From Notamacropus eugenii (Eukaryota > Chordata > Mammalia > Diprotodontia > Macropodidae), in assembly GCF_028372415.1 (NCBI RefSeq), contig NC_092877.1, positions 218,403,616 to 218,467,615 on the forward strand: a DNA stretch of 64,000 nt, given 5' to 3'. Every line of letters begins with the position of its first letter. Position 1 is the stretch's first letter. The position numbers and the translations under genes are program-made. Positions 23,711 to 33,680 of the stretch are shown one piece after another. The notes under the pieces are model-generated. The model did not search any database. It worked only from the letters and a program-made list of their open reading frames with translations, and was not told the DNA's origin.

Positions 23711-24884
23711 GAAAGGAGTCATCTTGAAATGGCTCCATTTTGACAAGTAATAGCTAATCATGTGCACTTCTGCTGAAGTTAGGCTGGCAAAAAATATCTT
23801 TTCTTGACTAGATGAAACCATACAGAGCTACTTTTTCCTCCATCTTTAGTTTTTCATCAATCGATTGCTACATTTTTATCAATACAAATTTCTATGAATT
23901 CTTTTGTTGTGTTTGACATGAGTGGGCAATCATTTTGTCATTTTCTTATCTCTAAGATGAGCACTGTGATAGAATGGTGTTTATCTATAACCTCTCCTAT
24001 AGTCCTTAGGAATGAGATTCAGAACAAAAGGAACTTTCTCTAGTCACTCTAAAGAGGGAAGGGCAAGTGACATTTGGTTTAATCTGACTAGCTTAGCTCA
24101 CTCCTGCCAAACACTTTAGACAACCAGCAATCAAGATAGTTGACGTTTCTGTTCATCAAAGTAAGAAGTAAACATTATACACCAATCAATCAAGTTTTAC
24201 ATATTAGAGTAGACCAATGAATACACATAAGTAAGTGAGCTCATTAGGATCTAGATATTATCTTAGTTTAAGGGAAGAGAAGAATTTCACAGGAGGGGAA
24301 ATTCACTTTTAGGATTACCTAAAACTGTGATTCTTAGAATTTGAGGGCCAATTTTCCCACAGTTTTGTAGCTACAAAGTGACCTGCTTTATAACCACTCA
24401 AAAGTTTGCCTTATTTCTCAAACATCCATTTGCCCTTCTCCCAACAATCTCAAGAAGTCCATTTTCCACATATTGAGATATGTATCATTGTGGGTTCAGA
24501 GGTGTCAGTTAATAAGAAATCATTGTTCCCCTTCTCCATTTCTGTAGAGAACCAAATTTGCCACATGGCTATTCTTTAAGAAACCTCTCCAGGTTGGGAT
24601 TTCAGTGAGTTATATAATAAAACAATATTAGTCCCACAAAAGCCCAAGGACAGGACAGTAGAAAAGAAAAAGCAATGCCAAGAACTGATAAACTATTCAT
24701 GGATTAAACAAAGACCTTCAATGGGACCTGGAAGCTGAAAGGGTTGTTATTGATTCCTCAACAGTGCAACAGACACTTCTTAAAGTTAGAAGAACAGTGA
24801 GAACACCAGTAACACAACAGCTGCTAATTTTGTGAAGAAAAAAAAAATTCTTGTCAAACAGACAAAATAAATGTGATAAGGATT
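23711..24884. other. Unassigned sequence
   Basis: About 1.2 kb with no confident family. The composition from 23.7 to 24.6 kb is more even than its surroundings and could hold an old LTR, but no TATA, poly(A) signal and terminal repeat occur in the right order. Confidence 0.35.
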
Positions 24885-26100
24885 TACTATGTAGGTATTA
24901 GGTAAACTACTGGGGATACAAATAAAGGCAAACACAATCAAATACTTTAAGAGGTTCACATGCTAATTGGCAAAAGAGGAAAGAGGGCAGGCACCAGCAG
25001 CCAGGAAGACTGGGGAAGGTCTTCTGCAAAAGGTAGAGCTTAAAGGATTTTAAAGGCTCATTAAGGATGCCAGAGAAACCCAGATATGGAGGTGAGAAAG
25101 CAGAGAGCCCCAGACATAACAGTGATCCAGAGCAACGTCATGAAGACAGAAGATGGAATGTTATATCTAAAAACGTTAAGTACTTTAGTATAGGTAAATA
25201 GACAAATTTATAGAGTGCAGTGAACTGAAAGAAGACTGGAAAGGTAGAGAGGAATGATTTTCTAAAGAACATTAAATCAAAAGAAAGGAATTTATATTTG
25301 ATCCTGAAGGTAATAGGGAACCACTGAATTTTATCTAATTATATGGGAAGTGATGATGTGGGATAGTGCATATAACTGAATTAGTTCATGAAGGGATCAA
25401 AATGGGAAAGAAAATGTAGCCTATAAAAAAATGAAATGTGGAGGGATTGGAAGTCATGGTAATTATGAAGAAGTTTAGGTATTGTAAGGTAGAGGGAAGG
25501 AAAGAATGGTAAAGGATTATGACTTGATAAAGGCATTTCAGAGTTCATGAATATGAGAGCAGAACACAGATGATGGTAAGATCAAGAGGACAGTTATCTT
25601 TGTGTGAAGCTTCGATGGGATGTAGGAGTAAGTCATGGAAAGTGAACAGATTAAGAAAGTCTGTGTATGTGTTCATCCTTCATTGCCAAAGAAGACCATG
25701 CCATCAGAGAAATAATGACATGACTTACACTTGACTTTATTTTGAGTGAGGGAGGGCTGTGCAGGTCACCAGCCTCACTTCTCCTCCAGGGCCATCTAAA
25801 TCCAGTGACCAGATATTCATCAGGATGACTGGAGATAACCCAGGATGAGGCAGTTGGGGTTAAGTGACCTGCGCAAGGTCATGTAGCTAGTGAGTGTCAA
25901 GTGTGTGAAGTGAGATTTGAACTCAGGTCCTCCTGACTCCTGCACTGGTGCTCTATCCACTGTACCACCTAGTTGCCTTTAGATTAAGAAACTAGTGTTT
26001 GAGAGAATATAAATATGTATGTTGAAGTGCTCTAATTTGAAGGCTAGAGTCGAGGCGGAAAAAAATGACTATGGTTCAATACCTGACCTCATTGATAAGG
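24885..26100 (-). mobile_element. L2 LINE, antisense, interrupted by a SINE
   Basis: On the plus strand: 'ggggatacaaataaaggcaa', 'tggggaaggtcttctgcaaa', 'agactggaaaggtagagagg', 'atttgatcctgaaggtaata'. These are reverse-complement L2. The copy is split at 25648 by the WSINE-like insertion and continues at about 25992. Confidence 0.7.
25659..25980 (-). mobile_element. WSINE-type marsupial SINE with perfect target-site duplication
   Basis: On the minus strand the element has a tRNA-like head ('ggtggtacagtggatagagc'), a core ending in a 'ttaaccccaactgcctc'-like stretch, a body ('ctggatttagatggccctgg') and the tail 'ggcatggtcttctttggca' (all reverse complement of the plus strand). It is flanked by an exact 11-bp AGATTAAGAAA at 25648-25658 and 25981-25991. 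It closely matches the opposite-strand copy at 32927-33241. The family name is from recall of published marsupial SINEs. Confidence 0.85.
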
Positions 26101-26104
26101 GAGA

Positions 26105-26420
26105 GTCAATAAGTAAAAAAATAATTTATTAAACACTACTTTGTGACAGGCACTGTGCTAAGTGATGGGGATACAAAGGAAGGCAAAATATAGTCCCTGC
26201 TTTAAGGAACTCACATTCTAATGGGGAGACAAAATGCCAACAACTAAAAACAAAATATGCACAGTATAAGTTGGAGATAATTAATGGAAGGAAGGCAATA
26301 GCATTAAGGAAGATCAGGAAAGTCATCTTGTAGAATACAAGTGGGATTTTAGCTGGGACTTGAAGGAAGGGAGGGAAGCCAGCAATCTGTTTTGAGGAGC
26401 ATTTTGAAGTTTGACAAATA
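26105..26420 (-). mobile_element. L2-type 3' end, antisense
   Basis: The plus strand begins 'ttattaaacactactttgtg', then 'acaggcactgtgctaagtga', 'tggggatacaaaggaaggca', 'aaggaactcacattctaatg', and continues into 'gggattttagctgggacttg'. This is the start of a second antisense L2 that abuts the previous one. Confidence 0.8.
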
Positions 26421-26449
26421 ACAACGAAAACCTTGATTAAGTTAAATTT

Positions 26450-26953
26450 ATATAAAATAAATAAATTTACTTAAATAAAAATAAATTTAGATTGAATGAA
26501 CCTCAAAGGAGTGATAACTCAATGATAATGATAGAGGGGTAATCTGGAAGTGGTGATATGGATAGAGAACATTCTATCTAAGTCTCTTACCTCGTCTAGT
26601 GATTTGAGGGGGTGGTATAGATAAAAATATACACCAGTACAGGAAAGGACTATTAGATTTGGCAGTTTTGGTATCATTGGTAACTTCAGAGAGGGTAGTA
26701 TACATTGAATGATGAGATCAAATCAGAAACATGAATGCAGAAGATTTAGAAGAGAGGAATAGGAGAAGTAGATGTAACAAATATAGGTAATAGACAACTT
26801 CCTAAAGGTGTTTAGCCACAAAAAAAAGAATACATGCACAAACAGACATATACATACATATATATATATTATATATACACACATAAGTATATGCATATAT
26901 TGACATGCACATATATTATTTATATTACATATGTGAGTGTGTGTATACACACA

Positions 26954-26999
<46 letters not shown>

Positions 27000-27900
27000 G
27001 TAAAGATGATAGGTTGAAGTGATGGAAAATTTTTTTTTAAGTATAGGGGAGACATGATAATGTTAGTAGGCATAAGAGAAAATGTTAGTAGATTTTGAAG
27101 ACTGAAGAAAATGAGGATGGTAGGTGGTGATAATCCAGTTAATATAATTACAGGGTAGGTAATCAAGAATACACTTACAGGTGTTTTCCTTGTCATGAAG
27201 GACTACCTTTTTCATTTGAGACCAGAGTGAGTGATATAGTGGATAAATATGTCCAAGTGATACGAGATGAGGATAAAGGGAAACCTAGGAATGCCTTCCA
27301 TTTTTTTCAGTGAAATATAAGGTAATCTTCCTGATTTAGAGGGGAAGAAGGGAGATAATTCTATAAGAGTTTCATGGAGAGAAAATAAAGTTTGAAACAA
27401 CCTCTCTGCAGAGTAGGAGAGTGATTAGAACAGAGTAGAATTGTTGTCTTTACTACACTGAGGGTCCCACTGAAGTTAAATAACATGAATTTGTAGTGGA
27501 TCCAGGACACACAGTTTGGAGATTTCCTTTACCCTCCCTTCACCATTATGTGTCTAGGAACAAGGGTGGTAGATTATGGAAAAAATCCAGCATTGAGATT
27601 TATTGAGGAATGAGGGGCTTGTAGAGCTGGTTTAGGTCATTAATGGATCATTTTCCTTATAGGGAAGGCAGGAGAATGTAGCCACTACACAGGTGATTAT
27701 TAAAGGGGAAAAAAAGCAACTGAGGTGTTTATGCAAAATTAGTCACAGTCAACACACATAGAAGAGGATAATGGAGCCAAAGAACAGAGAGAGAAGTTAT
27801 AAGGTGTAAGGAAATATGGGAAGACAGAAAATTGTATTAAAATTTTGGACTTCATGGACACAGAATTCTAATATTTTGGGGTGATGGTAGGATCAACAGT
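26450..27900 (-). mobile_element. L2 LINE ORF region, antisense (decayed)
   Basis: Purine-rich plus-strand DNA with antisense-L2 phrases such as 'tttggtatcattggtaactt' (the inverse of the L2 'ggtcaccaatgac' coding stretch) and 'gataggttgaagtgatgg'. No frame survives on the minus strand: the 157-residue frame at 26723-27196 crosses a microsatellite and shows no reverse transcriptase motif. The right-hand part from about 27.2 kb is weakly supported. Confidence 0.5.
26840..26999. repeat. TATA/CATA and (CA)n compound microsatellite
   Basis: TACATACATATATA units are followed by mixed ACATA units and about 20 CA units (26949-26986), then a short (TA)n. Confidence 0.9.
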
Positions 27901-27917
27901 ATGCTCCTTTCTGTTGA

Positions 27918-28167
27918 GGATTGTTGCTGTTGAGTTATTTTTTAGCTATATTCAATCTCTTTTGGGAAATTTCTTGGCAAAGATTCTGTAATGGTTTGCC
28001 ATTTCCTTCTCCAACTCCTTTTATAGATGAAGAAACTGAGGTATACAAAGTTAAATGACTTGCCCAGTGACTTGCTAGTAACTAACTAAGGCCAGGTTTG
28101 AATTCATGAAGAGGACTCTTCTTGACTCCAAGGCCAGCACTGTCTCTACTGTGACACCTAACTGTCC
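27918..28167 (-). mobile_element. MAR1-type CORE-SINE
   Basis: The plus strand shows an inverted Bov-B/RTE-like tail ('gaggattgttgctgttgagt'), 'aatggtttgccatttccttc', 'agatgaagaaactgaggtat', 'gacttgcccagtgacttgct' and the inverted head 'gactccaaggccagcactgt'. Confidence 0.8.
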
Positions 28168-29390
28168 TCTGTGAAGTAATAGTCATGGGAATTATGTAGT
28201 TTGAGGTGTGAGAAATTAGGGTACTTCATCAAAATGTATGACAGAGTACCCTAATATGAGGGCAAATGGCTGAGAGACTGAGGCATTCAAAATTGGAAAA
28301 AAATATATATGTAAGGAACTAATCTTTTCATTCAAGGCTACATTAAATTCATTATTTAGAAGAAATTCAAGGGAACATATATGATCTAGGTATCTTTATA
28401 TTATGAAAGATCTTACCTTAAAAACATTAAATAAGATGGTCTTTGTTCTATTTTGCTTTTGTTTTTAATTTTCAGTGGCCCCAGGACTCATCCATGATGA
28501 AGGAATTATGGACTTATATCAGGCATTTCATACTTAGAAGAACAATTCTTTGTTCTTGATTTATAGGAATTTCCATATGGAATTAGAAAACTGCAACCTA
28601 GCCTTCTTTCAATTCATAAACCACAAAAGTCAAGAAACTTTTATGAGAAAGAAGACATGTATTCTTCAGTGATCTGAGAACTCATCTATTTTTAAGGTAA
28701 TTGAAAATCTGTGGGTTATACTAGACTTGGAAAATGCTTATTATCAAAGGTAGACTTAATACCCAATATAATAAAAGTGTGATTTAATTATGAGGAATTT
28801 TTTAAACATATGTCAAAATTGTGTGAATTCAATGCCAAATCATGCAAAAATAAATACCTGAAGAAAAGCCATAATGAATAGTAAAAGTTTTTATTTGTTT
28901 GTATTTAGAGATTTGCAATTTTTCTCTCCTTGCAAGTGGGCACTCTTTCTATATCTTGTCTTAGAGCATTGAATGGTGACGTTGAGAGATCCCACAGACA
29001 AGATGTATCAGAGCTAGGACTCAAACCTAAATCTTCTCACCAAGACCAGCTCTCTTTCCATTTTACACAATAGTCATTACACTCTCATAATCACCATCAT
29101 TTTTATTTTTCTAGTAAAGTCTTACACTGAAGACTCATTGTAGTGTGGAAGTATTCCCTGGAACAAAAGGCCAAGACAAGGGACACAGAAAATCTTTTGA
29201 AATGTCAAGATATTTCTATCATCCAAGCAGTAGTCTAGCTAAATTCAGAGAGTCTAATAACCAGAAAGTTGACCAATAGGTAGTACCTGTTTTTTCTGAC
29301 CACAGAAATTTTTGGAATGTCATCCCACTAAGAAAAGACAAACAGTGGTCAACTAAGTTGGCTACTGTGGTTATGCAGGTGAAATCATAG
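28168..29390. other. Unassigned sequence
   Basis: About 1.2 kb. A perfect 11-bp inverted repeat lies at 28215-28225 and 28245-28255, and a MIR-like scrap ('gctaggactcaaacctaaat') near 29010-29060. Otherwise no family or gene is recognised. Confidence 0.4.
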
Positions 29391-29394
29391 ATTC

Positions 29395-29820
29395 ATTGAA
29401 TGATATTCATAATGCAATTTCAATATTACATAAATTTAGAAGAGATTATTAGATGCCATTCCTTAGGTGACACACATTTGAAGAAGGTAAAAATCTGTCA
29501 GACACCTATGTGCCTAGGAGAGCTAACCATCTTAAAAGTTCTCTTTCAGGAATGCATTCCTATGTTTAACACTTTTCTTGGTTCTCTACTTAAGAAACGC
29601 AACTTTGAGTTCATTATCTGGGCTTTTTCACCTCAAGTCCTGGCTCAATCTTGGTGTCAGGAAATTCTTTCTTCCCTCACACCCTTAATCCCTCATTTGA
29701 AGCTTAAATCCATTTCCTCTTCTGTAATCAGTAGAGATAGGGAGCAGCTGGTCATCATCTTCTACAGACAAGCTTTTCCTTCATATGCTTGAAGATAGTT
29801 ATTAAGTCTCTAAAGGATAA
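29395..29820 (-). mobile_element. L3/CR1 LINE 3' region, antisense
   Basis: Plus-strand phrases such as 'ttaaatccatttcctcttct' and 'cttcatatgcttgaagatag', followed by 'ttattaagtctct', are the reverse complement of the L3/CR1 coding end ('ctgtcttcaagtatttgaag'-like). The 130-residue plus-strand frame across it is antisense to the element and not a gene. Confidence 0.6.
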
Positions 29821-29844
29821 ATCATCCCGCTCAATAGAAGCAGA

Positions 29845-30005
29845 GATGGAAAGAAACCTTGAAGTCTTCTAGTCCTTTCCCCACCTTCAGACAGGACTGC
29901 ACTTAAAATATCTGAAACAGATGAAAATTTATCCTACTTTCAAGATGTCCAAGGTGGCCAATTCCAAAGCCTCCCACTGTAACATTCCTGAGTTGAATAA
30001 CAGTC
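29845..30005 (-). mobile_element. L3/CR1 3' tail, antisense
   Basis: 'gatggaaagaaaccttgaag' and 'tcttctagtcctttcccc', then 'tttcaagatgtccaaggtgg' and 'caaagcctcccactgtaaca', match the inverted L3 tail ('gaagggaccttagaggtcat'-like and what follows). Because the tail comes after the coding end on this strand, it is a separate copy from the preceding fragment. Confidence 0.55.
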
Positions 30006-30404
30006 TCCGGAAATCATCATCATTATCATCAAATACTACTTTCTAAACACCCACATGCACATAGTGTGTTAGTACTTTAGGGTATTGAGAAGTACCCTAG
30101 AGATCTGGGAGGAAGAGATAATGAAGATTTCAAGGTGCCCAAATTAATACCAGGGAGTATTTTAGGTGCTGAGATAATGTAACTTGAGAGTACAATAAAA
30201 CCTAAGACAAACTCATGGAAAATAAATGACATTAAGTAAGTCTTCAGAGCCTCCAGAGGACTCTTATCTTATACAAAGTGAGGAAGATGGGTTCATAATT
30301 AAGAAGCATTATCATGAGATTGCTTAGATATCTTTTTTTGTAATACTGTTTTCATTTACTTTTTCATCATTAAAATATTGCAGTGATCACTCCTTAGATG
30401 TAAT
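30006..30404. other. Unassigned sequence
   Basis: No gene or repeat recognised. Confidence 0.4.
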
Positions 30405-30660
30405 ATTTGTATATACATATATTTGCATATTCATATACACATATAGATGCATACACATGAACACACAAACCTATGCATACATAGTCATAAATATACACAT
30501 ATACATATAATATACATGCACACATATAGACATACTCATGTACATGCATAAATACACCTACATATGTACACACATATATGCCTGCAAATATATACATATA
30601 CATGCTTGCATATATATACATGCATATACGTGTATATGTATATGAGTGTACATACACACA
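30405..30660. repeat. Degenerate CATA/TACA-rich simple repeat
   Basis: About 250 bp of mixed CATATA, TACATA and CACATA units with frequent substitutions, older than the clean microsatellites elsewhere in the window. The 87-residue Tyr/Val/Cys-rich minus-strand frame is an artefact. Confidence 0.9.
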
Positions 30661-31090
30661 TATTTGATGCTCCTGGCATTTTCATTGCTTTGAATGCCTT
30701 ACACAGAATTTCACATATAAAGTAAATCTTTTGGCTTTTCTGCTTTCCCCAGATTTATTATCAAGGCCCCAATTACCTGCTTGGTTTTTAAAGTTTCCTT
30801 TACTCAGTGAATCTTGTGAAATTTGCTGACTTTATAGTATTGGGGTCTTCTGATAACTATATATCGCAGTTCATTACACTCTTGGCAAACAGAATTGATA
30901 GCTACATATATCAATGCTTTTACAAATGCCTGAGTGTTTATTTTTAGGCACTATGTACCAAGCATAAGTGTACCCCAGAATCAATATTGACTTAGTGCCC
31001 AGTAAAGAGAGACCAATGAAATGCAAAGTTTATAGCATGCAGAAGGATGTGTAAATATGGATGTTTATTTCCTCTCCCAAGACAAATTGC
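30661..31090. other. Unassigned sequence
   Basis: No gene or repeat recognised. Confidence 0.4.
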
Positions 31091-31094
31091 TAAA

Positions 31095-31345
31095 ATAATA
31101 GCTAATATCTATATAACATTTGTCGTGTTTCATGGACTTTATAAATACCTTCTTATTTGACCCTTAAAACAACTCTGAGAGGTAGGTGTAATTATCATTC
31201 TGATTTTACAGATGAGAAAACTGAGGCAAACAGAGGTTGTGACTTTCAGAGGGTGACATAACTAGTGAATGTCGTAGACTGGATCTGAACTCAGGTCTTC
31301 CTGAATCAAGGTCTAGAGTTTTAGTTACTGTACCACTTAGGGGCC
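31095..31345 (-). mobile_element. MIR (Ther-1) SINE
   Basis: The plus strand has the inverted L2-type tail ('agctaatatctatataacat', 'ttgacccttaaaacaactct', 'gagaggtaggtgtaattatc'), then 'acagatgagaaaactgaggc', 'aactagtgaatgtcgtagac' and the inverted head 'gaactcaggtcttcctgaat'. The copy is nearly full length. Confidence 0.85.
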
Positions 31346-31960
31346 CCATATGATGTCAGATAGTGACCCAAAAGTGTTTTTGCCTAAAATGTAAACGTGT
31401 CCTGAAAGTGAATGAGTTATCCTAGTCTAGCTGAAACACTGAGCATACATCAAACGCATCTTCTTAAAATTCTGCTTCTACTTCCTTCAAACCAGTTCTA
31501 TTTCTTAAAATTCTACTTCTACCTCTATAAAAAAGAATTACAAGTAAACTGAAGTCAACTGGTAAATTTTCTTTATGTGAATCTTGTGAGTTCTGTTATT
31601 TCAGATTCAAGTTATATATGCATACATATTACTTAAACTGTTAAAAATGTAAGTAGTTTTATCTATAGATTTATTTGATACCTGTAGAATGTGATCTATC
31701 TTTGTCCATGTCTGTTATAAGTGGTCTATATTTATGGTGGCCAAATACACTTTCCAAACTGTAAATTGGGATACACAGTCTGAAAAGAATATTTATTTTG
31801 CCAAGGTTTTTGAAAAGTCCTGAATTTTCTTGAAATTGTGACTATTTCAGAAAAATTCAGAAGTCATAGTTGTCATATATTGGTGGAAGCAATTGTATAG
31901 TGAAAACTGAAGTGAAGTGGGAATAAAAACCCTTGTCTTCTATGATCTCAGTTTAAGCAA
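31346..31960. other. Unassigned sequence
   Basis: No family recognised. 'ttcttaaaattct' plus 'cttctac' is repeated about 42 bp apart (31461 and 31503), a minor local duplication. Confidence 0.4.
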
Positions 31961-31964
31961 CACA

Positions 31965-32090
31965 TGTAAATACCCGGAGAGTCCTGAGTCTTTCCGTGCC
32001 ACAGTTTCCTCATTCTCAAATAAAGGTAATAGTACCTGCCTTTCTTCACATCCTAAGTGTTCCATGGATTAAAAGATCATGCATATGAGA
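31965..32090 (+). mobile_element. MIR fragment
   Basis: 'gccacagtttcctcattctc', 'aaataaaggtaatagtacct' and the start of an L2-type tail are recognisable. Confidence 0.6.
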
Positions 32091-32915
32091 GTCCCTCATG
32101 TTACCTGCAAAGGAGACTGCTGAGGAAATGATGGGAAAACAGAATTCTGATTTGCTTGTCTCCTGGAAGAAAGCCTGGGCTCTAGCCCTTCCTATTCCTT
32201 TTCTTTCCTCCACTTTTCCTCAGGTGAATGGCAATGTCAGTTGTCATTAGAGAAAAGCTAAAATGGAGAAAATTTGGATTGGACTTTGGAGGAAAAAAAA
32301 AGGTGTCTTTTGGAGGAATCGATAGGTAACAGAGGAAAGATGGATATTTACATTTTCTACATATTTTTCCAAATTATCAGGTAAATTGAATAGTCTTCAA
32401 ATGAAAAGGCAGAATGAATAAAATAGCACCATTTTTGTCTTCTGAGTCTCAATACCTTCACAAGAACAGAAGAGAAACAAAGCAGGAGTGATTTCTATGT
32501 TGACAGATTGTTACAGATTCCAGGTGAATTGTAGTTTCCTCTTCTGAAATGTCATCTCAGTTCTTAGAGAAAATGCAGTTTATTTCTTATCCTAGAACTT
32601 GCCTCCCTCATACTTTCATGTCGAAGAACCAAATATCCAAATTGTTTTGCCTTCACTAGACCAGAGCTATGTCATAATAGAAGGATTCAAGTACTCTAAA
32701 TTCTATCTAGACACATTGTGGCAATCTCTTTCACCCATCCCCAATCTAGCCTTTTTGGTCTCAGTGCTTTTCTCTATGACTGAAGTGAGCACCATTCTTC
32801 CCATCTCAGTTGTCTCAATTCATAGACGACAGAAGTAGCTATCTTGTCTCAAACATCTTTCTCTCCAAATAATCAAGAATAATCTTCTTGTAAGTATACC
32901 TTTGATCTCATGTCT
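32091..32915. other. Unassigned sequence, possibly some L2
   Basis: The pyrimidine-rich 32600-32860 part has an L2-like look ('gagcaccattcttcccatct') but not enough to assign. The 79-residue plus-strand frame there has no recognised domain. Confidence 0.35.
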
Positions 32916-32926
32916 TGTTCTCAGAA

Positions 32927-33241
32927 GGGATAGGTAGGTGGTACAGTGGATAGAGCACCAGTGCTGGAGTCAGAAGGACCTGAGTTCAAATGTCACCTTA
33001 GACACTTGACACTCACTAGCTGTGTGACCTTGGGCAAGTCACTTAATCCCAATTGCCTCATCCTGGGTCACCTCCAGTCATCCTGATGAATATCTGGTCA
33101 CTGAATTCAGATGACTCTGGAGAAGAAGTGAGGCTGGTGACCAGCACAGCCCTCCCTCACTCAAAACAAAGTCAAGTGAAAGTCATGTCATCATTTCTCT
33201 GATGGCATGGTCTTCTTCGGCAACAAAGGATGAACACACAA
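32927..33241 (+). mobile_element. WSINE-type marsupial SINE with perfect target-site duplication
   Basis: The copy has a full-length tRNA-like head ('ggtggtacagtggatagagc', 'acctgagttcaaatgtcacc'), core ('gtgtgaccttgggcaagtca'), body ('ctggtcactgaattcagatg', 'gaggctggtgaccagcacag') and tail ('ggcatggtcttcttcggcaa'). The exact 11-bp TGTTCTCAGAA at 32916-32926 and 33242-33252 fixes the borders. It closely matches the minus-strand copy at 25659-25980. Confidence 0.88.
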
Positions 33242-33299
33242 TGTTCTCAGAAATATTCAGTATTTTCTCATGGCCCACAGTATAAAGCCCAAATTCTTT

Positions 33300-33496
33300 A
33301 GCCAGGCATTTAGGAAGTACCTACTATGTGACAGACACTGTGCTAAGCCTGGGGATACAAAGAAAAGGTAAAAGACAATCTCAGATCTCAAGAAGCTCAC
33401 AATCTAATGAGGGAGGAAACACCTATCTAATAGCAGTATGTAGTAAACAGGATAAATCAGCAACATTCAACAGAGAGAGGGCGCTAGAATTAAGGG

Positions 33497-33542
<46 letters not shown>

Positions 33543-33680
33543 CTTACTGCATAAGGTAGGATATTAGCTATAACTTGGCAGAAGTGAGAGAAGCCAGGAG
33601 GCAGAGATGAGGAGGTAAAACGTTCTAGACATGGGTTATAAGCAGTGAAAATGCCCAGAGTCAAATGGAGCATTAAAGGC
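33300..33680 (-). mobile_element. L2 LINE 3' end, antisense (left part)
   Basis: 'gaagtacctactatgtgaca', 'gacactgtgctaagcctggg', 'caagaagctcacaatctaat' and 'gcagagatgaggaggtaaaa' are inverted L2. A (TG)n run at about 33499-33541 interrupts it. The sequence continues after the L1 insertion at about 35280. Confidence 0.85.
33499..33541. repeat. (GT)n microsatellite
   Basis: About 21 uninterrupted GT units inside antisense L2, giving poly-Cys/Val and His/Thr artefact frames. Confidence 0.95.

Noticed and set aside
26723..27196. 157-codon minus-strand open frame
   Set aside because: A third of it is microsatellite; the rest is decayed L2 without reverse transcriptase motifs.
24885..27900. One continuous full-length antisense L2
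   Set aside because: A second L2 3' terminus at about 26105 shows at least two separate copies.
29400..29792. 130-codon plus-strand open frame
   Set aside because: It is antisense to an L3/CR1 3' region and shows no domain.
32927..33010. tRNA gene
   Set aside because: The A- and B-box-like sequences belong to the tRNA-derived head of a SINE; no cloverleaf with an acceptor stem closes. The same holds for the other SINE heads.
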